A stretch of 64,000 nucleotides of DNA from Aldrovandia affinis. Its lineage: Eukaryota > Chordata > Actinopteri > Notacanthiformes > Halosauridae. Shown here piece after piece: positions 37,270 to 48,900 of this stretch. How positions within the stretch are numbered: the stretch's first letter is position 1; each line of letters starts with the position of its first letter. The stretch spans positions 1,730,501 to 1,794,500 of the forward strand of contig JAINUG010000048.1 in the NCBI GenBank assembly GCA_029706075.1, given 5' to 3'. The notes beneath the pieces were generated by a model. The model ran no database searches. It saw only the letters and a program-made list of their open reading frames with translations, and was not told the DNA's origin. The position numbers and the translations under genes were made by a program.

Positions 37270-37667
37270 TGATGGCTCATTTTATTTTATTTTTTTAAAT
37301 ATTGTTTCTGATTTTATCCCATTTTCTCCCAATTTAGTAGCCAATTACACCCTCTATTTTCATGTCAATCTCACAATATAGTGAGTTCACTACCATAGCC
37401 CTGTGACCGGTAGTGACAAAGGCAAAGTATCGTCTCCTCTGAGACGGCACTCGCCAGGCTGTCAACCGTAACTCCGGTACTACAGAGCCACTCCTGTGCG
37501 CAGAAAACTTCCTGTCGGCTTCCCTCCCTCCTCCCTGGTCGGACAGCCAACTGCCGCCCCTAAGTGGCACTCCCGGCCAGAGTCGACTCTAGCGCGGCCA
37601 GTGGAATCGAACCCCAGTCGCAGTGGCCAGCATCAAACGTTGTAACCACTAGACCACCCGGGAGGCC
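37270..37667 (-). repeat. Full-length tRNA-derived SINE
   Basis: Minus strand. The head is ggcctcccgggtggtctagt followed by ggttacaacg (A box), with the B box ggttcgattcc at 37613-37603, and the body is GC-rich. The tail is gtgtaattggctactaaatt then gggagaaaatgggataaaat. It is the most complete member of the family also seen at 20258 and (with another head) at 22731. Target duplication not resolved. Confidence 0.8.
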
Positions 37668-38572
37668 CCGAGATTGTTAATTTGCCCATGGCATTGCTCA
37701 CCTTGCTTGCTATCGTAAATGTAGCAATCTCCGTTGGCTGAAATGTTAGTTATGCTATTTGAAGCCAACTGAAATAATGTACAGACATGTCCATTGTCAG
37801 TTCGGGGAGGGAAAAATCCAGATTTGGCAGAATTTTTTGATATAATGATGTCATGAAGAAGACACTTTGTAAAGTTAATTTGGGGTTGGAGGATAATGTT
37901 GATAATGTTACATGCACCTATATATCAATCTGAAAAAATAGAACCAATCTGAAGAGGCAGTTGAAGCTTTGTCATCCTGACATCTGTGCAAATGTAAGTG
38001 GAGAATGAACAACTAAGTTTGTGTCACGATTTGTTTTTCCAACTGCAGCTAGCATGTGAGACATTTTCTGAGCTAGTGGAACTAATCAAGCTATCTTTTT
38101 CAAACCTGCTTTGATGGCAGCTAACGTTTGCTACAGTTTCCGCATTTGAAAACGTTGATGTGGAGGGCAACGGTCTCTGCAGCAGGGGACAATCTCACAG
38201 TAGGACTGGAATTCTAGTTCCAAAGGTCCCAATTATTTAATTATTCAATCAATGAATTGGTGTGGAATTCACTTGACTGATTGTGTTTGTGTGTAAGAAT
38301 GTGAGTAGGTGTGATTTGTTAATTGTTTGGTGTTTTGTGATTAAGTGTGTGAATAATAGACAGGTGATTGCCTCACGAGTCCCACCTGAGCCAGGCAGAA
38401 AGTAAGCCTATTTAAGAGCAGGTGGGGCAAGTGGGGAATCAGTTAGTCTTTGTCTTGTCATTCATGTGTGTGTCTTGAGAAGTGTTCGTCTTGTCATTCA
38501 TGTGTGCGTATTGAAGACTTGTTGCTTGTGGTTCACGTGGGCATTTAGTTTGTGAGTGTTTGATGTGACTCT

Positions 38573-38621
38573 GTCGGGCATGGTGGCGCACGTCTGTAAT
38601 CCAAGCTTCGGGGAGGCGGAG
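38573..38621 (+). ncRNA. 7SL RNA Alu-domain-like fragment
   Basis: Reads gtcgggcatggtggcgcacg, then tctgtaatccaagc and ggggaggcggag. This lines up with the first ~50 nt of vertebrate SRP (7SL) RNA, including the ggtggcgc and tgtaatcc(a)agc loops and the gggaggc strand. Similarity fades after that; the rest of the Alu domain and the S domain are absent. It is a fragment, not a functional SRP RNA gene. Confidence 0.6.
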
Positions 38622-38699
38622 TCTGTGTGGAGTCTGTGTTGAGGTCGTGTGTGTTCGTTAAAAGTGACTGAGTAGAGTGCTTCCTGTGTGTGTGGGAAA

Positions 38700-38965
38700 A
38701 AGAGAGAGAGGGTGCACTAAGAGTGTCCGCGGTGTGATTGTGAAAGAGAGAGAGAGGGCGCACTAGAAGAGTGTCCGCCTCTCTCCCTCGGTGTGATTGG
38801 CAGAGAACTCGCACTAGGGCAGTGAAGTGTTTCTGGACAATGGCCCGAGAACTCTCACTGAAAGAGTGGAGAGTGCCTTGGGGTCGGTTCCAGAGAACTC
38901 ACTGTGATGAGTGGCGAGGGTCTCTGTGTGTTTGGGTCAAAAGAGAACTCGGACTGGAGTGTCTC
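38700..38965. repeat. Degenerate tandem repeats inside the LTR-like unit
   Basis: Two ~60-bp copies of a gagagagagggygcact..gagtgtccgc..ggtgtgatt unit, then four agagaactc-centred copies near 38802, 38848, 38892 and 38942, spaced about 45-50 bp. Confidence 0.7.
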
Positions 38966-39733
38966 TGTGTGCTTGGGTTTGGGAAGCACTTGAAAAGTCA
39001 CTGAATATGTGTGACTGGTGAGGTTCTAGTGGAACCGGACTGAAGAGGCGCGGTGTCCAGTTCAGATGTGTGTGTCGGGACAGTGTGTAGAGTTCTACCC
39101 TGTTCCATTAAGTGTTGATGCGTGTTAAATGTGGATATATGAGAGCGGTGTGGAAAGCCGCTGACTGTCTGTTTGTTGTACGTTCCCCGAAAGGGGATTC
39201 CCCCCTCGGAGGAGGCAGGCTTTCATTTAGTGTTGTTTATTTTAGTTTGTTATTTTATTTCATTGTTTTTGCCCGAAAGCTTCGCGGCAAGTAGGGTGAA
39301 GACTTTGTGTTTGTTTTATTTTAACCTGCTCTCCCACTGTTAAAATAAAGTGCCGGTCCATTGACCGGTAAAACCCACTCCTCTGCCACTTCTTACCACA
39401 CCTTTTTGATGCAAAGCAAGCCTACCTAAATGAGTGTGTGTATTACGCCTTCATAATCTGCCATAAGTGTAATTTTACTTTAGCTATTGATAATTGCACT
39501 GCAAAATTAACATTTCTTATCCATGAACAGCAGCAGCATAGCCAAAGATGCCATTAATTCATTTGGCAAGCAACGCTTTATATTAACTCTATCTACATAA
39601 ATAATTCATAATGTATTTATGAGCATTACAAAAATGGTACATTACAATTACATAGGGCATAATGAATGCATTATGACATGTTTTACTTGAACATGACATT
39701 ACATGTAATAATGTTATGTAATGATCAACAGAG

Positions 39734-39917
39734 CCTATTTATTAAGGCATACTGAGATCTTCATGATGCATTCATTACAATCAGGTGTATGCATTATGTC
39801 ACAACCTGGGATAGGTCTGTCCCAAGAATCACAGACCTAAAAATGGCATGCACATAATACATTCATAAGCATTCATGAATGCATCATGAAGAGCTCAGTA
39901 TGCATTCATAAATATAA
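39734..39917. repeat. Hairpin-forming MITE
   Basis: tatttattaaggcatactga at 39734 and, inverted, the arm ending tcagtatgcattcataaata at about 39917 flank a central spacer (tcacaacctggg..cagacctaaaaatgg). The arms contain cttcatgatgcattcat in both orientations. The surrounding 39590-39970 is rich in gcattcatt-type motifs. Confidence 0.7.
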
Positions 39918-40389
39918 ATAATTCATTCCTTCAATAATTCATTCATTCATAATGAATAATGCATTCATTCTCAGTTGAAACCGCAGCTAGTGATCCTTAA
40001 GTAATATTTCTTTGTACAACATGGTGTGCTTTCACTTAGATGACATTAACTTTGTAATCTGAAAAAGATCACAATATAAAATGGAGACACAATGTAACTA
40101 GCTAGCTAGGTGAAGCAGAGATTTTATAGCTGATATAATCAATTCTCGGACAGTGGATAATAATTCAGTGTTTGTACAAATAAATCATCTTATTATTAAC
40201 AAAAATGCACTTTCATCACTGGTGTTTTCAGATCTTTTGCATGTGGTAAAGCTGCTTGTCAAAATACTTTTTCCGCATCCATTTCTGCATGTGTAACCAA
40301 GTTTTGGTAATTTCCAAATTAGTTGGGTAATCTGTGAGGACCTGTCATTTTCTCCCTCTCTCAGGCCTTGAACTACTGTCGGTAACTAT

Positions 40390-41473
40390 AGCCCCTTTCC
40401 CACAGGCACCTTAACCTGTAAATGCTCCGATAATTTTCCGTGTTGGCGTTATGTGGGAACAGGGCCGGCCTGAGTCACTTTCCCGTGTAAGACGCTCCGG
40501 CAATTTTCTGGGTCAGGACCTAGTAAGATTTATGGAAACTTCTGCCACAGCTCTAGTGGGAACAAAGCTGTGACATTGCTGGATAAAGCATGCAAACATT
40601 TACAACATTCTTACACATGACGGTTTTACGTTGCCAGATAACGGTGCGTTCATAATATATATAACAATATAATATAATAAGTTATGTTAATGCACTAGCT
40701 AACTAGCTAGTTAAATGATCAAACAAAACATTTAAACTATTATTTTAACCATTTAAATTGCGAGTTAACGAACTAGCATTTCACATCCAGCTAGCTACTG
40801 ACACTAGTTTATGGAGGCAATTTTCCTAACATTTCACATCCATCTGACAGAAATGAACTGCGATATAAAAATCTGATTACATTATGCAAATAGTTGGCTA
40901 TGTTACTAATCACATTGCCCAATAGTAAACTAGCTAGCTAGCTGATTGATAGCCAGGTAGTATTTAACGTTGCCAATAGTTTTTTTGTATTCTATGTGCA
41001 TAGTTAATAAATGTGTAACCTTTGTCAGTTGACTCTTAAAAGGTCATAACATTTGTTAAATATATGGCCAGGGGGGTTCAGTATCCTCAGAATCAAAATC
41101 CATTCTACCTCTGTGTCTTTGTTTTAGCTACTGAACATGTCTGGAAATTGGACCGACTCCGAGACAAGGGAACTCTATCCGTGCAGACCACAAAATTAAC
41201 CAACCGCTCTGTGGCACCGTCAGAGATGCCGTGGTCTACAACAAAAAACCAGACAAACGAGGTATAATGAGACAGAAGGCCCAGATCATTAGCAAACTGA
41301 AAAGTCTGCATAAAACAATTCTTCAAATAAATACATCCTGCATTGATTAATCTATCCGGAATAATCATGTCATGTGGGAACAGACTCTACACAGAATTTT
41401 TCCATATAAAACAACTACCATACCCGGATAATTAAACCCAGCATTGTTCCGGAATCCATGTGGGAAAGGGGCT
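40390..41473 (+). mobile_element. PIF/Harbinger-like element with decayed Myb/SANT gene
   Basis: Inverted ends agcccctttcccaca (40390) and tgtgggaaaggggct (to 41473). It contains on the plus strand the remnant of a Myb/SANT-like gene, the second protein of Harbinger elements; no DDE nuclease is seen. The target duplication is ambiguous (ta or tta). Confidence 0.7.
41137..41315 (+). pseudogene. Myb/SANT-like DNA-binding protein fragment (Harbinger-type)
   Basis: Begins ATG with SGNWTDSETRELY. After a one-base frame change it continues ADHKINQPLCGTVRDAVVYN and RQKAQIISKLKSLHKT. The W..DSET.EL start, GT.RDAVVYNK middle and KLKSLKK-type end match the trihelix Myb/SANT-like domains that accompany Harbinger transposases. 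Broken by a frameshift between TRELY and ADHK; no downstream region. Confidence 0.7.
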
Positions 41474-42932
41474 TAAATGCAGCTGAAATTATGACTAAAA
41501 TGTAACTAAAACAGTCAGTCATTTCCATCCACTAAAATAAATACAATTAAAATTAAACGATGATTAAAATGAATGAAGATGACATGACTGAAATATGACT
41601 AAAACTAAAATGCTTTTCAGTCAAAATACTAAGACTATGACTAAATCAAAAACTGCTGGCACATCATGCCACCAGCCACTGATGATGAAGTGGAGTCTTG
41701 GGAGGGAGAGTGGGGGTCAAAGTGGAACTAAGGCACTGAACTGGGAGATATGTCACTTCAGCAGGCACGTGCATGTGTGTGTGTGTGGGGGGCATCTTGA
41801 GGGCTTGAGCACTGGCATTTTTGTCTCCATGTCAAAAATGTACCTTTTTGGTGAAGTCAAACATTTACGTTTGTGCCCTTGAGTTTGCCAGCCCCTGACA
41901 CAATTACGTTAATTTTAATTTTTGAAAAGTTGAAGGTGTCAAATATGCCCCATACATACAGCTGACTCGGAACGTACATATCAGCACACGAACACGAACA
42001 CACACACAGTCCCTTCCTGATACCACTCTAATGGAATTTCAAAGTGAGAAAAGACACCCGTGGCATGGATGCAGGTAAGTACTTTTGTTCGTAAATCTGA
42101 GTCACGTTAAACCAATGCAAAATACCATTCTGAATTCCGATTCCGCCCTACGAATATTGCGCCATGGCAGAAGTAGAACGTCATGACTTAAACATATATA
42201 TTTACAAATATACAATAAAGCGTCATCATGCTAATCTACTCGGTACACACGAATGAAGATGCTGGGGAATGTGCTCAACATTAAAATGATGAAACTGGAT
42301 ACATCTGGCATGGTGGTGTAACAGAGAAGGTTATTAGTTACATGGTCCCTTTCACAATGAATACATAAATAAATTAATGCATGGATGTGATATTTTGTTC
42401 AAATAGAAACATTGTTAGATAGTTAGATTTTTTAATTTGAGCCTGGGAAACCGAATTAGCTGTTCAATCAAATGGTCAACAGGACAGGAAGCTGATTGAC
42501 TACAAACAAATAACACTCTGGCTGTATATTTTATTACAATTTAATTTAAAATGCAAAATTATAGTTCAAAGTTCTATGAATAATACTGTTTATTTAATAA
42601 ATAAATAAGGTGGATTGGATTCAGGGGTGCAAATTTGGCCTTATAGGTGGGGAGGACCAACATCTGCGATGGCCAGTGCTTCTCAGAAATATTCAAATGC
42701 AAATCTAGGCTACCAAAGAAAGCCTATAATTCAGATTCCGTTTTAATTATACCATACAGTCATTATATCTAATGGATTGTATATGAGTATCAAAAAACAA
42801 AACAAACATCATTATTAACAGGAAAATGAATGTATTAATACAAAGAGCACAACGGTAAGGCTCAGTACATATACTTCAAATAAGCCCTGATGTGATGCTC
42901 TTTTCTTACTGTATCTGACCTCATCCGTCTTC

Positions 42933-42935
<3 letters not shown>

Positions 42936-42993
<58 letters not shown>

Positions 42994-43015
42994 GTGTGAG
43001 TGTGTGTGTGTGTAT
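42936..43015. repeat. (TG)n microsatellite
   Basis: About 40 TG units with two interruptions. Confidence 0.95.
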
Positions 43016-44248
43016 GGAATGGTGCTTTAAGTTTCCGGTTGGCAATGAGTAATTATACCTGAGCGAGATAAGAGGTGTTTGTGGGGCTGTGTGGAGTGTC
43101 TGGAAAGCATGCACAAAAATGATCAGACATTTTAAATTGAACTTGAATACCCAAGTAATGGAGATAGTTCACTAATTAAAGAGGGATATGGATTATTTCT
43201 AATGCATGTAATTCCCAGTACTTTTGTTTGCCATTGAAGATTTGAAATGCAGATGCTTGAGTTTGAATTAAAAAGTTGACAGAATTTCTGCAGCCACGTG
43301 GGACCCACCATTGCACCACCATTGTTTTAAACACTGTAGGCACCAAATGCACTTTCGTATTGTTTTGGTAATCTTTACACATAGTTGTTTTTTTTCCACA
43401 TGTGATGGCTACATAACTGCATTACCATTTTAGTGGTATAAGTTCATCAATGTTTTATAAGAATTTTGAAATATTTATTTAAAAAATCATTTATTTATTT
43501 CAGTATTAATTTATTAGAGTATAAATACTCTGTACTTGTTAATAGAATGTTGAAATCATACCAGCTTGTCTCTTCATTACTGTTTTCTTTTAATTGTGTA
43601 ACCCCCTAAGGGTTACTTTCTCTTTCCACCTTCAAACATTTAGCCAAACCATTTTACTGACATAATTGTTATTTTAGTTCGTCAAATGGTGCAGAATTAA
43701 GAATTTATGTGCATAATTTATTTATGTTTATAAATGTTAAAATCCTGAAAAGTTTCAATTTTTGAGATACAAGGTTTTCTTCTGACAGAGATGAAGGATG
43801 AAGATAGGCTTACCCCTCATGTATTCAAGTGAATTTGTATTTGTGATTGTGGGCACAACACAAAAACTTGAGCTAGCTAGCTAGTTAGTTAGCCAGTTAT
43901 CTGTCCCAAATTACCTTATATAGGTTACAGACTGGGACAAGTTGGCTGATCAATAGGCTATTATATTATTACTCACATCATCATTATCATTCATTATATT
44001 AAGTTAATGTTTTAACTTCATGCAAACGAATCTGAACTTCGCAGCGTAATGGCCGTAATGACTAATCGGGTGGGTGGTGGGTTTGCTTGTTTACTGTCCG
44101 TCGGCTCCATAAATTAAAACATTAGTTCCGTATGCACAAAGTTCCTATGTTTTTTAAGAGGTTTTGGATAAAATGCTTCCAGCAGACACGCAAGAAGACG
44201 CACCCACTACATGGGAGAGGGGGGCACTTTGCGCATCATGGCTATATA

Positions 44249-45113
44249 CATTAACGCTCAAAAGTTTTAGAACACCCCCATTTTCCAGTTTTTACTTTAA
44301 TTCAAGTCCAGTGAATAACCTGAAATGGTACAAAGGTAAGCGGTAAACTGCCAGAGGCTAAAAAAAAAAAGTTTAGGTTACCAAAAACTGAAAAATAATG
44401 TAATTTTCAGAGTTATAAAAAAATAATCCAACAAAAGAGCCCCAGACCATCACGCTTCCTCCTCCATGTTTGACAGTTGGTGTCACACACTGAGGAACCA
44501 TCCTTTCCCTTACTCGACACCCTACAAAAACCTTTCAAAATTTCAAGATTTCAAATTTTGATTCATCGGTCCATAAGACCTTCTTCCAGTCTTCAGTAGT
44601 CCACTGGCGGTACTTCATGGCCCAGACAAGCCTCTGTTTCTTATTTTGCCATCTTAGCAATGGCTTTCTTACTGCCACTCGACCTGTCAAACCTGCAGCT
44701 CGAAGTCTTCGCTTCACAGTTGAAACTGAGACTTCCTTACTTTGACCAATGTTAAGCTATGCTGGTTTTTGTTACAGCCAATCTATGCTTGAAGCTCTTG
44801 AAGCCGCCTATCACGCAAGCTGTTGACTCTCAGAAACTTGTCTTCTGATTTTGTTGTGGCTTTGGGTCTGCCAGACCTCTTCCTGTCAGAGTTTCCTCTA
44901 GTTTCCAAGTGCCTTTTGATGGTGTAGGAAACTACTCACTGGCAAAAAATGTACATTATTTTTCAGTTTTTGGTAACCTAAACTTTTTTTTTTAACCTCT
45001 GCCAGTTTACCGCTTACCTTTGTACCATTTCAGGTTATTCACTGGACTTGAACTGCTTAAATTTCAGTAAAAACTGGAAAATGGGGGTGTTATAAAACTT
45101 TTGACCGGTAGTG
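44249..45113 (-). mobile_element. Deleted Tc1/mariner element with ~155-bp inverted repeats
   Basis: TA flanks both ends (44247-44248, 45114-45115). The long inverted arms share ctcaaaagttttagaacacc-type sequence, cagtgaataacctgaaatgg and ggtaagcggtaaactgcc, each seen inverted near 44945-45113. The transposase retains only part of the N-terminal half, so the element is non-autonomous. A 26-bp foreign filler lies at 44759-44784. Nested in the hAT-like element 42622-46209. Confidence 0.88.
44535..44940 (-). pseudogene. Tc1-like transposase fragment
   Basis: On the minus strand a 60-codon stretch reads AAGLTGRVAVRKPLL, KKQRLVWAMKYRQWTTEDW and VLWTDESKFEI, including the first catalytic Asp (TDES). 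Upstream sequence resembles the N-terminal DNA-binding part but is frame-broken and carries the filler. Everything after the first Asp, including the second Asp and Glu, is deleted. Confidence 0.85.
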
Positions 45114-48100
45114 TAGTAACCCTGTAGGTAGTTTACAGATGACGTCACATCTCTTCGCTGCAATGGCGTGAACTCCATATCGTGGTGAAGTAAACACAAG
45201 AGTAGTGAAGTTGAGGCATAGTCACACACAAAAATGCCATATGCTTGCGTTGTTTATGGTTGTTTGAAAAATAAATAAAAAACACTGGGAGATATGGATG
45301 GCAAACCTGCGCCTTTCCTCTGCAAGTTCTTCTATTAAACTTTCCTTTATTCTGTAACGTTAGCATTTTTGTGTTGTAGTTTTGTGTCCCTAGAACTGAT
45401 CAACCGTATGAAATGTGGTGATGAGTTGACGTGTTATGTTGTGTTGTTAGTTGTTGCTAACATTAGTTGCTAGTTGTTGCTATGTTAGCTAGTTGTTGAT
45501 ATGCTCAAAGACGTTGATATTTTATTAATCTCACAAAGCGTTTGGCGATCCCTATGACAAAATGCATTTTCATGTACTCTCTTGATATATTTGTTATTTT
45601 TATTTCTATGTAAGCAATGTTGATTATTTTGTCCAACTCTCCCGAGGTTTGCGTCCAGCTGTCTTACACCCACTAGCACTACGAAACATGGTAATTCTCC
45701 TAACTCCAGTCTCTATGACACTTTGAAGATTTTTTTATTTTGCTGCTGTTGTCATCGCAAGATAATTTCACAAAAATGTGTTTATCTTGCTCATTTCTAT
45801 GACGAACTTAACATAGCTGCAAGTAACCTTAGCTAGCTGGTTAGCTAGCTTATTCAAAGCTGCATTCACAACCAACCTTAAGTCTGTCTAATGTTTATTG
45901 GATGAGCTTCAAATAAAAAATTCTAACAGTAGCTCAGCCTATATCATACTCTACTCCCTGACCGTTAGCCATTTGCCTCATTGCCTCGCCAAGTGTGCCT
46001 CGCCAGAAAGCATGGGCGAGATCTGGTGAAAAATAAGGTTACTATCTAGCCATGATCCGCTTTGCGTTGTCATCTGGCAGTCGAGCCAGCTGGGCTTGTG
46101 GAAAATAACTAAACAAATTTACACTAGGTAAAAAGTGGGGTGGACAAAAAACATAATTTCAAAAAGTGGGGGGACATGTCCCCCCTGTCCCTCGTAATTT
46201 GCACCTATGATTGCATTAGATTTTGTTTTTTTGCCACCTTTTTCCTGGGGTACCCGTTTTTGTTGAACACCTGCACTGCACTTCAGTCCATTACTATATT
46301 GTTACTAGGTGGAGATAATTGCAGTAACACTGATATTAATGGAATAAAGGCACTAATTTACAAGGACTTATGTAGACATTATGATGCCACAATGGTGTCA
46401 TTATGGTGTAGATAATGGAATTCTTAAAAATGAATAAGTATTCATTTATTACCACTGACGGAAAATGTTGTCATGTGAGCACAACCCTACAAACTCCATC
46501 AACGTTAGCTCTGAATAGTTATTAATGATTTCAACCACTAGCATGTAATCCTATGAATGTTAATGAAGGTTACGTATGTAAAATGATAATAGCAAGGTGA
46601 AGTGCTAACATTTTCCTCCGAGTGCATCCTTGCCAGCTGCTCAAATGAGACACTGCAAAATCTTCTGAATCGAGTTACCCATCAGGGGTTGGGATGTGGG
46701 TTCGTTTCTGATCAGGATGTGAACAGAGGTGCTGCACAGGTGTCTGCCCCCTCGCCCCCTCTTGAGCCTGCTGTTTGTCAGGGATGAAGGCAGTTAACCA
46801 CTAATACCCAAACACTTCCATGTCCTGAGAAAATGAGCGCCGTCTCCATGCGACGCGAGGAGCCCCAGTCTGAAGCATCTCTTCCCCTGGTTCATTTGTA
46901 TGTGCTCACCGTAATCTCTGGCAGTCACCTTGAGAAGGTGCCTGCATCTCCTCATCCTAATAGCATTTTTCTCTCCCTGTCTCTCTCTCTCTATTCTCAT
47001 CTCCCCAATTCACCACACACCTTCAAAAAAAGAGAAAATAAAACACAAAAAACAGACACCAGAATAAAACAAAGGATCAGATCGCATTATGAGCCAATCC
47101 ATCAAATGGAGGCCCTAAAAGAGCAGCAGCACTCAGGGCGTACGTGCCTCTCCAGTGCTCTGTGCGACAGGCACATGGAGGGGCAGCCCAGGTTGGAAGG
47201 CTGCAAATCTGTGCAAATCTTTTATATTTAAATCCCTTTTCGTGAGGGGACACACACTTTGAGGCCTTCCTGTGACCTCTGACAGGAATCTTTGTGTGTG
47301 TACAAGTTCATCCGTGTTTTTTTGGAAAGGTCCCTGTGACCTGTACCCAAAGTGAACAGATATTTTAATGTGCAGGCAGGGGAGGTACGTGATGGTATGG
47401 CATGGGTGTGGTGGGGGGGGCTTCTGGAAAAGCACGCTTGTGGTACATCTGTCGCCTGTCACTGCAGAGCTCCATAACCAGCCGATTACTGCTTATTCAG
47501 CGACAAGCACAGCACCGTGTTAATTAGCCAACAATAAAAGCCTGTTTCATGCGCTGCCATCTCCTTGGTGAACGTAGGGTGCGCATGCTTGGCAGGGTAG
47601 GAACATTCTCCCACATTGATTTGTGGAGGAAGTGATAGCTAATTGGCACCATACACAAATGTACTCTATGCACAAGTTTGTCATCCTCAGGAAAGCATCC
47701 ACTCTTTGAAGCAGGCAGACTTCTCCATGCAGTTTGTCATTCTCAATTGTAAGTCCTGTTTTAAACGGGAATGACAATACTGTTACTGCTTTCTAAAAAG
47801 CTGTGCTACTACCCACCCTTTCCTTTCCCAAACGTAAAGCCTTAGTTCCTGCTGCAAACGTAGCTGTCACATTTATGACATGGACAGAGGGGTGGCTGCT
47901 GCTGTTCTCAACAACTGGGTTATGAAATGGAGTGGGGATTGAGGTCAGTAGGTGTATGGCCCGATCATGCCATGCTTAGTTGAGTGAATCAAGGTACAGT
48001 GAGGGCCAGCAGGCACTAGGGAGCTGGGCTGCCAGGTGGAGGCAGTTGTCGGGAGACAGCATCTTAAACCCCCGACCACCAACAACACTTCCCTCCACTC

Positions 48101-48479
48101 CACAGCCTGCATAGTCCCTCACCTGATGCAGGAATCAGCTCGTCTCCCTGGGGAGCAGACTCTTTGCTCTTCCTGACCTCTCCCTGGTGCTGGAGCTTTC
48201 CCAGCTTGTCACCAGCTCTGCTGGAGCACACAGGTGTACAAGAGGGAAAACAACCAGGCTAGACTTGCTGTTTGCATCTTATTACAGCACATGGGCATTA
48301 ACCTATCATCAGGGCAGCATCTGCAAGAGAGCGTGTGTGTGTGTGCACTTATGTCCATGCTTGCAGATGCATGCATTTGTATGTGTGCCGGGGGGGTCCT
48401 GCTGAATGCCTCTGGATTCAGATCACAATGATATATTGCAACAACTACAATACACAACAATGTAATGCATCTCATCTGC

Positions 48480-48900
48480 ATTTGTCTCAGTGTCTCTCCC
48501 ATATCTCATGTCTTGTGTGTGCCCTGTGTCACTCCCTGTGACCCCTTTATCTGCCTCCTGTGCTTTTCTGTGTCTATCTCTATATCTGTGTATCTCTCTA
48601 TCTCTTGCATGTGTCTTGTTTTTCACATCACTCAGTATTTCGCCTATTTCTCTCCCTGTGTTTCCTGTTCCCCTCCCTGTTTCTCTCCTTGTATCTTTCA
48701 CTGTTTCTCTCTCTCAATGTGTCTCTGGTTTCTCTCCCTGCGTCTCATGTCTCTCTACTTGGGTCTTTCACTGTGCCTCTCACCATGTCTCCCGTTCCTC
48801 TCCTTGTGTCTCTGACTGCATCTCATTGTTTCTCTCACTGTTTTTAACTGACATCTCTCACTGTTTCTCTCCCCGAGTCCCTCTACCCTGTGTCTCGCTG
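48480..48900. repeat. CT-rich degenerate minisatellite
   Basis: Repeating gtctctcactgtttctctccctg-like phrases of about 15-25 bp. Open frames in three registers are low-complexity Ser/Leu/Cys and not coding. Confidence 0.75.

Larger units (their letters stand above)
38258..39400 (+). mobile_element. LTR-like repeat unit (possible solo LTR) with a 7SL-like segment
   Basis: Plus-strand unit with a TATA-like ctatttaagag (38408), a GC-rich transcribed-looking middle, a poly(A) signal AATAAA (39344-39349), and a CA end after cttctta at 39400. This order fits a solo LTR of a gypsy-type element. The start (TG) and target duplication could not be fixed, so the left limit is a guess. No gag/pol frame is present. 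It includes tandem repeats at 38700-38960 and the 7SL-like segment at 38573-38621. An alternative is an unclassified non-coding repeat. Confidence 0.45.
42622..46209. mobile_element. hAT-like element (3.6 kb) with a nested Tc1
   Basis: Ends caggggtgcaaattt (42622) and aatttgcacctatg (to 46209) are inverted copies. They are flanked by attggatt (42614-42621) and attgcatt (46210-46217), an 8-bp target duplication with one difference. Near the right end is a perfect palindrome around acatgt (46168-46185), like the one in the hAT MITE at 17411. I recognise no intact transposase. The frame MPYACVVYGC at 45234 weakly recalls a THAP zinc finger but stops after 14 codons. A long (TG)n lies inside. Confidence 0.65.

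Noticed and set aside
38573-38621. Functional SRP RNA gene
   Set aside because: Only about 49 nt of the ~300-nt RNA are recognisable, with no S domain.
48050-48240. Possible coding exon on the minus strand with a CAG/GTGAGG donor
   Set aside because: The frames in the 190 bp before the donor contain stops and match no neurexin segment.
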